Of a DNA stretch of 64,000 nt, positions 47,204 through 55,410 are shown one piece after another. The stretch lies in assembly GCA_015067995.1 (NCBI GenBank), contig SVLJ01000002.1, forward strand, positions 144,638 through 208,637, written 5' to 3'. Under the pieces are notes generated by a model. It did not search any database. It was not told where the DNA came from and was given only the letters and a program-made list of their open reading frames with translations. The translations under genes and the position numbers were made by a program. How positions within the stretch are numbered: position 1 is the first letter of the stretch; every line of letters starts with the position of its first letter. The stretch comes from Oscillospiraceae bacterium. Lineage in GTDB: Bacteria; Bacillota; Clostridia; Oscillospirales; Oscillospiraceae.

Positions 47204-47875
47204 TTACTTGGAAAACTTGGGCGCAGAGACATCCTTGCCGGAAAAGGCGTTGGGACCGGGGTTGGAGAGGGAGAAATACATGGTGGCTGCCTTGGTGGTG
47301 CCGAAATCCCGGTTGGAGCCGCTGGCCTGCACCTCGTTGAAGGCATCACGGAACATCTGGTTGTGTGCTTCCTCGCGGTTCAGCAGGAAATCGATGGTTT
47401 CCCGAACCTTTTTGTCTTCGATCTGGCGGTAGAGATATTCATACACGACCTTTGCCCGCTGCTCGGAGGCAATATTGCTGAGAAGATCTGCGCACAGATC
47501 GCCGGTGACGGTGACATAGTCGCCTGTCCATGAATAACCGGAGGCGTTGATGAGTCCGGGATTCAGACCCAGCAGAACATGTGTCTGGATCTCACCGGCT
47601 TCTACGGCTTCGGCGTCCACGTGGTGTCCGTTCAGCAGGTTGATGGTCTGGGCTACCATCTCCATGTGTCCCAGCTCCTCGGCGGCAATGTCCAGAAACA
47701 GATCCTTGATCCTGGCGTCCTTGATGCGGAAGCTCTGGGACATATACTGCATGGCAGCCTTCAGCTCGCCGTTGCCGCCGCCCAGCTGCTCCTGCAGCAG
47801 AGCGGCATACTGGGGATTGGGCCGCTCAATAGCGACAGGGTGAAACAGTTCTTTTTCGTGCTTGAACAAGCACAT
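47204..47875 (-). CDS. Manganese catalase family protein (CotJC-like)
   Basis: A 223-residue four-helix-bundle dimanganese protein. Ligand motifs are AAEELGHMEMV (about 65-75) and NREEAHNQMF (about 167-176), each ExxH, with another glutamate near 36 (GELKAAMQY). It may break down hydrogen peroxide; similar proteins (CotJC) are in the spore coat of Bacillus and Clostridia, consistent with other spore genes here. ATG 47875 or GTG 47878 may start it; AAGAAGGGAG lies just upstream. Confidence 0.92.
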   Translation of the reverse strand: MCLFKHEKELFHPVAIERPNPQYAALLQEQLGGGNGELKAAMQYMSQSFRIKDARIKDLFLDIAAEELGHMEMVAQTINLLNGHHVDAEAVEAGEIQTHVLLGLNPGLINASGYSWTGDYVTVTGDLCADLLSNIASEQRAKVVYEYLYRQIEDKKVRETIDFLLNREEAHNQMFRDAFNEVQASGSNRDFGTTKAATMYFSLSNPGPNAFSGKDVSAPKFSK

Positions 47876-47955
47876 CACTCCCTTCTTTGTGATAATGGTA
47901 GTATTTCGAAATGCTGGGAAAATATTTGCGAAGAAGAGGGAGAATGGAGTATAGC

Positions 47956-47984
47956 TTGCTTTTTCCTGTACGAACGAGTATACT
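47956..47984 (+). promoter_or_regulatory. Promoter of the second capA-like gene
   Basis: TTGCTT at 47956-47961 and TATACT at 47979-47984 with a 17-base spacer. Confidence 0.7.
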
Positions 47985-48040
47985 CACACCTATAGAAAGG
48001 GTGCACAGCCACCGAGATTGAATAGCGGGAGGAAAATATC

Positions 48041-49243
48041 ATGAAGATTACGCTTGTTGGCGATATCATGATCGAACCGCCGGTACTGAAGGCGGCCAAG
48101 AAGAGTGACGGCAGCTATGACTTTTACGGAGTATTTGAGCATATGCAGAGCCTGTACAATGAGGCGGATTTTTTGGTAGGCAATCTGGAAACTCCGCTGG
48201 CAGGTGAGGAAGCAACCTACACGCAGGAATACTATGTGTTCAACGCACCGGACGCCTATGCCGATGCGGTGAAGAAGGCCGGTTTTGATGTGGTATCCAC
48301 CTCCAACAACCATACCTATGACCGCGGCTATGACGGCTTGGAGCGTACCATCCGTGTTCTGGACGAAAAGGGAATCGGCCATCACGGTACGTTCCTGCCC
48401 GACGGCGAACGTCCCGAGGCATTTTACGCCGATGTGAACGGCTGCAAGGTGGCGGTGATCGCTTATACATACGGTGTCAACTCCGTCAACGGCAAGCGCT
48501 GGAAGACGGAGGACAAGTATGCCGGCTGTGTGAATCTGCTGCGCCCTGAGACCGAGAGCATCTATCAGCCCGGCGTATTCCGCGGTCCTACCTGGGTAGA
48601 TAAGCTTTTCAAGAAGCTGGACGGAGAAAAAAGAGGCCGGATCAAGAAGTTCTTTGGCATGGAGGCTCAGTATCCCCGCGCCGATGACCGCCTGGATAAG
48701 AAGACCATGGCTCCCTACGTGGAGAAGTTCCAGTCGGATATCCGCAAGGCCAAGGAAAATGCGGACATCGTCATTTTCTATCCCCATGTGGGCGGCCAGT
48801 TTAATCCCCGGCCCGGCGCCATCTCCGAGTATGTGATGGATAAGGGACTGGAGGCCGGAGCGGATGCTATCATTGCATCTCACTCCCATATGGTGCAGAA
48901 GGGCGAGATGCGTGACGGCGTGCCCTGCATGTATTCTCTGGGCAATGTCAACATGTCTCCGCTGTCCAGCCTGTACATTGAGAAGTATCATCCCGACTAC
49001 GGCATTGTTGCCCATCTCTATGTGGAGGATAAGAAGATCGTCAGGACAACCTTCTCTATTACGAAGATCGTGGAGACCAAGGGCAGCCAGGTCTGCGCAT
49101 GGCCTGTGGATGAGTATGCAAAAACGCTTCAGAATCAGGCAGAGCGGGAGGCTCTGGAGAAGAACGTTCGCTGGGTGTACAAGATGGTCACCGACGAAGA
49201 GCTTCAGGGTGAGATCATCCGGCGCGAGTATGATTTTGGCTGA
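48041..49243 (+). CDS. CapA family protein, second copy
   Basis: A 400-residue CapA/PgsA-like metallophosphoesterase with ITLVGDIMIEPP (about 3), VGNLETPLAG (about 46), STSNNHTYDRGYDG (about 86), FYPHVGGQFNPRPG (about 246) and ASHSHMVQKGEM (about 284). It differs widely from the copy at 42276 and also lacks a signal peptide. GGGAGGA precedes the ATG. It is a single-gene unit with its own promoter and terminator. Substrate unknown. Confidence 0.88.
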   Translation: MKITLVGDIMIEPPVLKAAKKSDGSYDFYGVFEHMQSLYNEADFLVGNLETPLAGEEATYTQEYYVFNAPDAYADAVKKAGFDVVSTSNNHTYDRGYDGLERTIRVLDEKGIGHHGTFLPDGERPEAFYADVNGCKVAVIAYTYGVNSVNGKRWKTEDKYAGCVNLLRPETESIYQPGVFRGPTWVDKLFKKLDGEKRGRIKKFFGMEAQYPRADDRLDKKTMAPYVEKFQSDIRKAKENADIVIFYPHVGGQFNPRPGAISEYVMDKGLEAGADAIIASHSHMVQKGEMRDGVPCMYSLGNVNMSPLSSLYIEKYHPDYGIVAHLYVEDKKIVRTTFSITKIVETKGSQVCAWPVDEYAKTLQNQAEREALEKNVRWVYKMVTDEELQGEIIRREYDFG

Positions 49244-49272
49244 GAAGTGAAATCACTTTACAGATGTTGAAC

Positions 49273-49304
49273 AAAAAGCGGGCAGCGCTAAGCTGCCCGC
49301 TTTT
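49273..49304. terminator. Bidirectional terminator
   Basis: AAAAGCGGGCAGC and GCTGCCCGCTTTT form the stem between the capA-like stop and the convergent trmH-like stop. Confidence 0.85.
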
Positions 49305-49314
49305 CCGTTATGTA

Positions 49315-50142
49315 TCATTGGAGGCGCAGCTGCCAGAAGGCAACGGCGCTGGCGGCGGCTACGTTCAGGGAATCCACCTGATGTGCCATGGGGATGCGCA
49401 CGGTGTAATCGCAGTTGGCAATGGTGTGTGAGGCAAGCCCGTCGCCCTCTGTGCCAAGAATGATGGCCAGCCTGTCTTCTTGGCACAGAGCGGGGTGCTC
49501 GATGCTGACGGAGTCATCGCTCAAAGCCATGGCGGCAGTTTTGAACCCCAGCTTCCGCAGCTGCTCCATGCCGTTTTCCGGCCAGTCGGCAGCGGAGGCT
49601 CCGATCCGTGTCCATGGGATCTGAAACACAGTGCCCATGCTGACCCGAACTGAGCGGCGGTGCAGGGGATCGCAGCAGGTGGGCGTCACCAGCACGGCGT
49701 CCATGTTCAGTGCGGCTGCCGAGCGGAAGATCGCGCCTACGTTGGTGGGATCCACAATGCCTTCCAGTATGGCGATACGCCGTGCGTTGGCACAGATGCT
49801 CTCCACGCTGGGCATAGGTGGGCGCCGCATGGCGCATAGAATTCCGCGGGTCAGGGCATAGCCGGTCAGCGATTCCAGCAGAGCGCTGTCGGCGGTATAA
49901 ACGGGAATGCTGCTGCACAGAGCGATGATCTCGCGGCCCTGTCCGGTGATATGCCTGCGCTCCATCAAAAGAGAAAGAGGGGTGTATCCGGCCTCCAGAG
50001 CGCGGCGGATGACCTTGGGACTTTCGGCAATGAATACGCCTTTTTCCGGATCTGCCCGGCTGCGCAGCTGGGCTTCCGTCAGCCGGGCAAAGGGATCCAG
50101 CTCCGGCACATGAAAATCCGCGATTTCGATGATGTTGGGCAT
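49315..50142 (-). CDS. SPOUT (TrmH/SpoU) family RNA 2'-O-methyltransferase
   Basis: A 275-residue RNA methyltransferase. The N-terminal region (1-105) resembles the substrate-binding domain (VFIAESPKVIRRALEAG). The knotted SPOUT domain has motif 1 EGIVDPTNVGAIFRSAAAL (about 125-143), motif 2 LAIILGTEGDGL (about 219-230) and motif 3 IPMAHQVDSLNVAAASAV (about 245-262). It methylates ribose in tRNA or rRNA; the target base cannot be told. GGAGG lies five bases before the ATG. Confidence 0.95.
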   Translation of the reverse strand: MPNIIEIADFHVPELDPFARLTEAQLRSRADPEKGVFIAESPKVIRRALEAGYTPLSLLMERRHITGQGREIIALCSSIPVYTADSALLESLTGYALTRGILCAMRRPPMPSVESICANARRIAILEGIVDPTNVGAIFRSAAALNMDAVLVTPTCCDPLHRRSVRVSMGTVFQIPWTRIGASAADWPENGMEQLRKLGFKTAAMALSDDSVSIEHPALCQEDRLAIILGTEGDGLASHTIANCDYTVRIPMAHQVDSLNVAAASAVAFWQLRLQ

Positions 50143-50180
50143 AATAACCTCCGGCGGTTGTATTGCATCATCATTCTATC

Positions 50181-50227
50181 ATAAAATAAGCAGACCGTCA
50201 AAAAGCTTTCGGGCCTTTTGACGGTCT
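50181..50227 (-). terminator. Intrinsic terminator of the DUF378 gene
   Basis: AGACCGTCAAAA (50192-50203) and TTTTGACGGTCT (50216-50227) form the stem; the minus strand continues with a T-rich run. Confidence 0.83.
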
Positions 50228-50245
50228 AAGAGGTGCGGAGTTCTG

Positions 50246-50467
50246 TCAGGCGGTGTGGTGTGCGCCGCCGGTTTCTTCCTCATGACGGAAGAGCAGGGTG
50301 ATGCACCAAAGACCGGCCAGTCCTACCAGACCGAAAATGACGCGGCTGAGCAGAGAGGTCTGTCCGCCAAAAAGGAAAGCGACAATGTCGAAGCTGAACA
50401 GGCCAATGCTGCCCCAGTTCAGTGCGCCGATGATGGCCAGAGTCAGGGCAATTTTATCCCAAAGCAT
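50246..50467 (-). CDS. DUF378 small membrane protein
   Basis: A 73-residue protein with two membrane segments: ALTLAIIGALNWGSIGLF (about 7-24), containing the family's GALNWG motif, and VIFGLVGLAGLWCITLLF (about 43-60). It ends in a charged, histidine-containing tail. DUF378 has no known function; some members are stress-linked. GGAGG lies before the ATG. Confidence 0.93.
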   Translation of the reverse strand: MLWDKIALTLAIIGALNWGSIGLFSFDIVAFLFGGQTSLLSRVIFGLVGLAGLWCITLLFRHEEETGGAHHTA

Positions 50468-50517
50468 AAAAAGTCCTCCATTTCGAGTGGTTTGATACGG
50501 GCGCTGACGGTAGCATG

Positions 50518-50549
50518 CCCCGCATGTTTCGAAAACATGTGCGGCGGGG
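50518..50549. repeat. Inverted repeat between DUF378 and DUF1015 genes
   Basis: CATGTTT-CGA-AAACATG (50523-50539) is perfect, and outer CCCCG/CGGGG arms (50518-50522, 50545-50549) extend it. It lies between divergent genes and may be an operator. Confidence 0.55.
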
Positions 50550-50589
50550 AGAAAGTTTTCCGGAAATTTCGTGAAACTGTGAATTGCGG

Positions 50590-50618
50590 TTGCATTCTAT
50601 GACGCAAATGCGTATAAT
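50590..50618 (+). promoter_or_regulatory. Promoter of the DUF1015 gene
   Basis: TTGCAT at 50590-50595 and a perfect TATAAT at 50613-50618 with a 17-base spacer. Confidence 0.8.
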
Positions 50619-50722
50619 TTGAAACAGTAACACCTGTATTTTGTCCGCCGGTGACGGATCATCAGCGGTTGGACGATCTTTTGATACTTCCAAAATCAGA
50701 CAGAACGGATAGGAGAAGGAAT

Positions 50723-52003
50723 ATGAACGAGAAATTTGCAAAGACCGGTTTTTATCCTGCGGATATCCTGCTGCCCCGCGAGGCAGACATGACCAAATGG
50801 GCTGTTGTGGCCTGCGATCAGTTTACCTCTCAGCCGGAATACTGGCAGGCGGTGGAGGACACCGTGGGTGAGGCTCCTTCCACCCTGCGCCTGATCCTGC
50901 CGGAATCCAAGCTGAACGATCCCAATGTGGATGAGCACATTGCGGGCATCAACGCATCCATGAATGAGTACATGGAAAAGGGCATTTTCAAGACTCTGGC
51001 CGGTTCTCTGATCTACATTGAGCGCTCTCAGTCTGATGGCCGTATCCGCCACGGTCTGGTGGGCATGGTGGATCTGGATCAGTATGATTTTACTCCCGGC
51101 AGCGGCGCTCTGATCCGCGCCACTGAGGGCACCGTGCTGGAGCGCATTCCTCCCCGGGTTCGTGTCCGTCAGGACGCTCCTGTGGAGCTGCCCCATGTCA
51201 TGCTGCTGATTGATGACCCCGACCGCACCGTGGTGGAGCCGCTGACGGCCGCCGCTGACGGTATGGAGCAGGTCTATGATTTCGAGCTGCAGCAGAACGG
51301 CGGCCATCTGAAGGGCTGGAAGCTCAGCGAAGCACAGATGGATGCTGTGGCGGATGCTCTGGTGGGTCTGTGTGCCGACGAGGTGATGGAGAAGAAGTAT
51401 GGCATGAGCGGCGTTGCTCCTCTGCTGTTTGCTGTGGGTGACGGCAACCATTCTCTGGCCACCGCCAAGCGTTGCTATGAGAATCAGAAGAAGGTGACGC
51501 CTGAAAGCGAGTGGGCCAATCTGCCCTCCCGCTATGCACTGGTGGAAGTGGTGAATAACCACGATGATGCCCTGCAGTTTGAGCCTATTCATCGTGTGCT
51601 GTTCGGCGTGGATGCCGCTGCTCTGTTGGATGCGCTGAAGGCCTATTATCCCGGCGCCTATGAGGGACGGGGCGAGGGCCATACCATCGCTTACACCCAT
51701 GCGGGCGGTACCGGCTACATCACCGTTCCCCAGCCTAAGGTTCAGCTGGCGGTGGGTACGCTGCAGGCGTTCCTGGATGACTACCTGAAGGCTAATGGCG
51801 GCGAAGTAGACTATATCCACGGTGACGATGTGACCGATGAACTGGGCGCCAAGCCGGGCAACATCGGCTTCAAGCTGCCTGCCATGGGCAAGGAGCAGCT
51901 GTTCAAGACCGTTATGGCTGATGGCGTGCTGCCCCGCAAGACCTTCTCCATGGGTCATGCTCAGGACAAGCGCTATTATGTGGAGGCCCGCAAGATCAGA
52001 TAA
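50723..52003 (+). CDS. DUF1015 family protein
   Basis: A 426-residue DUF1015 protein. VGDGNHSLATAKRCYENQ (about 240-257) is the family signature with conserved D, H and lysine, and ILLPREADMTKWAVVACDQF begins the fold. There is a nuclease- or kinase-like arrangement of polar residues, but no activity has been settled. The ATG at 50723 has GGAGAAGGA before it, while the longer frame from 50651 does not. Promoter and terminator make it a single-gene unit. Confidence 0.9.
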   Translation: MNEKFAKTGFYPADILLPREADMTKWAVVACDQFTSQPEYWQAVEDTVGEAPSTLRLILPESKLNDPNVDEHIAGINASMNEYMEKGIFKTLAGSLIYIERSQSDGRIRHGLVGMVDLDQYDFTPGSGALIRATEGTVLERIPPRVRVRQDAPVELPHVMLLIDDPDRTVVEPLTAAADGMEQVYDFELQQNGGHLKGWKLSEAQMDAVADALVGLCADEVMEKKYGMSGVAPLLFAVGDGNHSLATAKRCYENQKKVTPESEWANLPSRYALVEVVNNHDDALQFEPIHRVLFGVDAAALLDALKAYYPGAYEGRGEGHTIAYTHAGGTGYITVPQPKVQLAVGTLQAFLDDYLKANGGEVDYIHGDDVTDELGAKPGNIGFKLPAMGKEQLFKTVMADGVLPRKTFSMGHAQDKRYYVEARKIR

Positions 52004-52030
52004 CTCTGGTCAAAAGTCCGGATTTGTGGT

Positions 52031-52065
52031 AAAATACCCCTGCGGATATTCCGCAGGGGTATTTT
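52031..52065 (+). terminator. Intrinsic terminator of the DUF1015 gene
   Basis: A 16-pair perfect stem runs from AAAATACCCC to GGGGTATTTT around a TAT loop. Confidence 0.92.
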
Positions 52066-52123
52066 GTGCGCAAATACTCCAGAACAGGAGGCACGTTCCT
52101 CTGGAGAAACAGGGAGAGTCCTT

Positions 52124-52939
52124 ATGGAAAAGGAAATGAAGATCGCCGTTCTCATCGATGCGGAGAACATCTCCGGCAAATATGTCAACGTGATCCTCAG
52201 CGAGGCCAATAAACTGGGCAATATCATCTATAAGCGCATTTACGGAGATTGGACATCCTCCCAGATGGGCGCATGGAAAAGCGTGATTCTGGACAATGCC
52301 ATTCAGCCCATCCAGCAGTATAAAAATGTCAGCGGAAAAAATTCCTCTGACTCTTCTTTGATCATTGACGCCATGGATCTTTTGTATCAGGGGAAGGCCG
52401 ATGGATTCTGTATCGTTTCCTCGGACAGCGATTTTACACGACTTGCATCCCGCCTGCGGGAGGCGGAGAAATTTGTGCTGGGCATGGGTGAGAAGAAGAC
52501 ACCCCGCTCCTTCATTTCTGCCTGCAACCGCTTCTCCTATCTGGATCTGCTGCTGGAGGCGGCTGCAGAGCATCTTTCACCTGTGGAGAAGGCTGTGCCT
52601 GCGGAGAAAAACGAAAAGCCTGGCAAGAACAAGAAGAAAAAAGCCGCTCAGCAGGCAACAGTCAAAAAACCGGTGCAGAAGGTGGAGAACGGCTCGGATC
52701 TGGAGAGTGTCTGTGCCGCACTGCAGGAACTGGTGGAGGAGAATTCTGATGACGAGGGCTGGATCTATTCCGGTAAGCTGGGCTACCTGCTGGGAAAGCG
52801 GTTTCCTGACTTTGATGTGCGCAACTTCGGCGCAAAGAAGTTCACGGTGTTTGTCAGAGATCTGGGGCTGTTTGAAGTCCGGGAACTGCTGGACGATGAA
52901 AGTGAAACCTCCAAACGTATCTATTTCCGTCTGAAATGA
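52124..52939 (+). CDS. NYN-domain nuclease with C-terminal OST-HTH/LOTUS domain
   Basis: A 271-residue protein. Residues about 5-150 are a NYN (PIN-like) nuclease: AVLIDAENIS (first acidic pair), DSSLIIDAMDLLYQ (about 82-95) and VSSDSDFTRLASRLRE (about 105-120) carry the metal aspartates. A lysine-rich linker (about 165-195) leads to an OST-HTH/LOTUS domain (about 200-271, WIYSGKLGYLLGKRFPDFDV). Such proteins cut or bind RNA. AGGGAGAG precedes ATG 52124. It is 10 bases before ispE. Confidence 0.9.
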   Translation: MEKEMKIAVLIDAENISGKYVNVILSEANKLGNIIYKRIYGDWTSSQMGAWKSVILDNAIQPIQQYKNVSGKNSSDSSLIIDAMDLLYQGKADGFCIVSSDSDFTRLASRLREAEKFVLGMGEKKTPRSFISACNRFSYLDLLLEAAAEHLSPVEKAVPAEKNEKPGKNKKKKAAQQATVKKPVQKVENGSDLESVCAALQELVEENSDDEGWIYSGKLGYLLGKRFPDFDVRNFGAKKFTVFVRDLGLFEVRELLDDESETSKRIYFRLK

Positions 52940-52949
52940 AGGTGAAACC

Positions 52950-53822
52950 GTGAAGGAGCAAACCGTACTGGCACACGCCAAGGTCAATCTGACGCTGGAT
53001 ATCCTGCGCCGTCGGCCGGATGGCTATCACGATCTGGAGATGGTGATGCAGAGCATTTCGCTCCATGATGCTGTAACGGTTCGTACAGAGACCGGCAGTG
53101 GTGAGATCGTTGTCCATGCCGGAAGGGAAGACCTGCCCTCCGGGCCTGAAAATATCGCATGGAAAGCGGCGGACGCATTTTTTGAAGCCGCAGGAATTGT
53201 CAATGATGGTGTAGAGATCACCATTGAAAAGCACATACCCGCCGCTGCCGGAATGGCAGGCGGCAGTGCGGACGGCGCTGCGGTGCTGCGTGCGCTGCGG
53301 GAATTTCTTTGCCCGGAAATGCCGGATGTTGAGCTGGAGCGGATCGGTGCCCGGGTAGGCAGCGACGTGCCGTTCTGTGTCCATGGCGGCACTGCGCTGG
53401 CAGAGGGGCGTGGGGAACGATTGACGGATCTGGCGCCGATGCCTGCGTGCAGCATGGTGATCTGCAAACCGGATTTCGGCCTGTCTACGCCGCAGCTTTT
53501 TGGACGCGTGCGGGTGGATGACATTGCCAGACGTCCCGATCATGGAGCTATGAAGGCGGCGCTGGCAGCAGGGGATCTTTCGGGAGTGGCAGATGCACTC
53601 TGCAATGTATTTTGTGAAGTGCTGGCGGAGAAGGAACGGCACGAAATTCTTCATATCCGTCAGGTGATGCTGGAAAACGGTGCGCTGAATGCGGTGATGA
53701 CCGGCTCCGGCCCTACGGTGTTCGGCCTGTTTGACAAAGAAACCGCTGCACAGACGGCAGCAGACGCTTTGCGCCGGGAATATGCGCAGGTTTTTCTGGC
53801 AGAACCGGTTAACCAAAGGTAA
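52950..53822 (+). CDS. ispE: 4-diphosphocytidyl-2-C-methyl-D-erythritol kinase
   Basis: A 290-residue GHMP kinase that phosphorylates CDP-methylerythritol in the MEP isoprenoid pathway. AHAKVNLTLDILRRRPDGYH (about 8-27) is the IspE N-terminal signature with catalytic lysine and the substrate-binding H; PAAAGMAGGSADGAAVL (about 96-112) is the ATP loop; TGSGPTVFGLF (about 251) is the third motif. It starts with GTG at 52950, with AAGGTG six bases before. It lies behind the NYN gene and before spoIIR. Confidence 0.96.
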   Translation: MKEQTVLAHAKVNLTLDILRRRPDGYHDLEMVMQSISLHDAVTVRTETGSGEIVVHAGREDLPSGPENIAWKAADAFFEAAGIVNDGVEITIEKHIPAAAGMAGGSADGAAVLRALREFLCPEMPDVELERIGARVGSDVPFCVHGGTALAEGRGERLTDLAPMPACSMVICKPDFGLSTPQLFGRVRVDDIARRPDHGAMKAALAAGDLSGVADALCNVFCEVLAEKERHEILHIRQVMLENGALNAVMTGSGPTVFGLFDKETAAQTAADALRREYAQVFLAEPVNQR

Positions 53823-53849
53823 AGGAGGTGCGAAAGCGCCTCCTTTTTA
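53821..53849 (+). terminator. Intrinsic terminator of ispE
   Basis: AAAGGAGG-T-GC, loop GAAA, and the complement ending CCTCCTTT, then TT; it overlaps the ispE stop. Confidence 0.85.
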
Positions 53850-53928
53850 TCGTCCTTTGGGATAAAAACGGAAAAAGGTGTCTATACTCACCAAAGAACT
53901 CCATTTATCCGGAAAGGACAAACGATAT

Positions 53929-54555
53929 ATGCGAAGAAGAAGGAAAAGAAGACCGCCTGTCATGCTGCTGTCGCTGCTGATCGGATTGACGGCGGCGGTG
54001 CTGTGGGGAGGCTGGTCTCTGCGGGCGCAGCGGGAATTGGCGGACAAAGTGGTGCGGCTTCACATTCTGGCGAACTCGGATTCAGAGGCGGATCAGGCTT
54101 TGAAGCTGCAGGTACGGGATGCTGTCCTGACCAGAGCGGAGGAGCTGCTGGTTCCCAGTGATGGACGGAAGGAAGCGGAGATGGCGCTGAGAGACCATTT
54201 GCCCGAGCTGACGACCTTGGCACAGACCACCATCGCTGCGGAGGGGTATGATTATTCCGTGCGGACAGAACTGGCCAATACAGTATTTCCCACCCGGGAA
54301 TATGAAGATTTCAGTTTGCCGGCCGGCAGCTATCTGGCTCTTCGGGTAGTCATAGGTGACGGCGCGGGGAAGAACTGGTGGTGCGTCGTGTTTCCGCCGC
54401 TGTGCGCCCAATCCACTACAGATGTGGCGCAGACTGCCATGGCGGCCGGCTTTTCGGATGCAGAGGTGCGTCTGATGGAAGAGTCCGACACCCGGTATCT
54501 GCTGAAATTTAAATCCATAGAGCTCTGGGAGTGGGTTCGGCAAAAGCTTTCCTGA
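53929..54555 (+). CDS. spoIIR: Stage II sporulation protein R
   Basis: A 208-residue SpoIIR: a basic start and one membrane/signal segment (VMLLSLLIGLTAAVLWGGWS), then the signature VRLHILANSDSEADQALKLQ (about 41-60) and ALRVVIGDGAGKNWWCVVFPPLC (about 138-160). In spore formers it is made in the forespore and signals SpoIIGA to process pro-sigma-E in the mother cell. It supports an endospore-forming host. The ATG at 53929 follows AAAGGA; a forespore (sigma-F) promoter would be expected but I could not assign one securely. Confidence 0.94.
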   Translation: MRRRRKRRPPVMLLSLLIGLTAAVLWGGWSLRAQRELADKVVRLHILANSDSEADQALKLQVRDAVLTRAEELLVPSDGRKEAEMALRDHLPELTTLAQTTIAAEGYDYSVRTELANTVFPTREYEDFSLPAGSYLALRVVIGDGAGKNWWCVVFPPLCAQSTTDVAQTAMAAGFSDAEVRLMEESDTRYLLKFKSIELWEWVRQKLS

Positions 54556-54558
54556 GTG

Positions 54559-54592
54559 ACAGCCGCGGGGACTGTGCACCTGCGGCTGTTTT
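54559..54592 (+). terminator. Intrinsic terminator of spoIIR
   Basis: ACAGCCGC (54559-54566) pairs with GCGGCTGT (54582-54589), then TTT. Confidence 0.82.
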
Positions 54593-54622
54593 ATATGCTG
54601 AAGCTGGAAAGATAAGTGTAAA

Positions 54623-54668
54623 CGATTTCTTGAAATCGCTTGCGGACTGCTGCGGAATATGGTAACCT
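54623..54668 (+). promoter_or_regulatory. Palindrome and promoter of the sdaAB-sdaAA-cysK operon
   Basis: CGATTTC-TT-GAAATCG (54623-54638) is a perfect palindrome directly upstream of a weak -35 TTGCGG (54640-54645) and -10 TAACCT (54663-54668), 17-base spacer. The position suits an activator or regulator site. Confidence 0.6.
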
Positions 54669-54740
54669 GATAGCGACATGCGGCTGCTTCTGTAAGAGGA
54701 GCGGCGCAGGGTGTACCAAAGGAAAGATGAGGCGTTTTCC

Positions 54741-55409
54741 ATGCTTGATATTTTTGATATTTTAGGCCCTATCATGGTAGGGCCGTCCAGTTCCCATACT
54801 GCCGGAGCGGTGCGGATCGGCAACATGGCTCGCACGCTGTTGGGAGAGCGGGTGGTTTCCGCAAAGATTCTTCTCCACGGTTCCTTTGCCCAGACGGGGC
54901 AGGGTCACGGAACGGACAAGGCTCTGGTAGCGGGACTTCTGGGCATGAAACCGGATGATCTGCGCATCCCCGACAGCTATTCCGTGGCACTGGAAGAAGG
55001 AATGTCGTTTGTCTTTGTCAACGGAGATCTGAAAGATGCGCATCCCAATACAGCGCTGCTGGAGGTAGAGGGTGAGCATGGCGCCAAGCTGAGTATGCAG
55101 GCGTCCTCCACCGGCGGCGGTCGTATCCGGGTGGATAAGATCAACGGTGTGGACGTCGGCTTTACCGGTGCATACAATACGCTGGTGATCCACAGCACGG
55201 ACATTTCCGGCAAGCTGGCAGAAGTGACGCGGCTGCTGTCTCAGGGAAAAGTGAATATCGCCAATATGAGCCTCCATCGCAGCCGTCGCGGGGGCGCTGT
55301 GCTGATGGTCATTGAAACCGACCATCCTGTGGCGCTTGTGGTGCGCAACCTGATTTCGGAGCTGCCCGGCGTGCAGGGCGTTACTTACTATGTAAAGGAG
55401 GCTGAGTGA
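54741..55409 (+). CDS. sdaAB: L-serine dehydratase, iron-sulfur-dependent, beta subunit
   Basis: A 222-residue beta subunit. DIFDILGPIMVGPSSSHTAG (about 3-22) is the signature start, and NIANMSLHRSRRGGAVLMVI within an ACT domain (about 147-222) is typical of the clostridial two-subunit enzyme. With the alpha subunit it converts serine to pyruvate and ammonia. The ATG at 54741 follows AAAGATGAGG. The alpha gene starts one base after the stop. Confidence 0.96.
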   Translation: MLDIFDILGPIMVGPSSSHTAGAVRIGNMARTLLGERVVSAKILLHGSFAQTGQGHGTDKALVAGLLGMKPDDLRIPDSYSVALEEGMSFVFVNGDLKDAHPNTALLEVEGEHGAKLSMQASSTGGGRIRVDKINGVDVGFTGAYNTLVIHSTDISGKLAEVTRLLSQGKVNIANMSLHRSRRGGAVLMVIETDHPVALVVRNLISELPGVQGVTYYVKEAE

Positions 55410-55410
55410 T

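Noticed and set aside
54593..54740. T-box leader before the serine dehydratase operon
   Set aside because: No T-box sequence, specifier stem or antiterminator is present.
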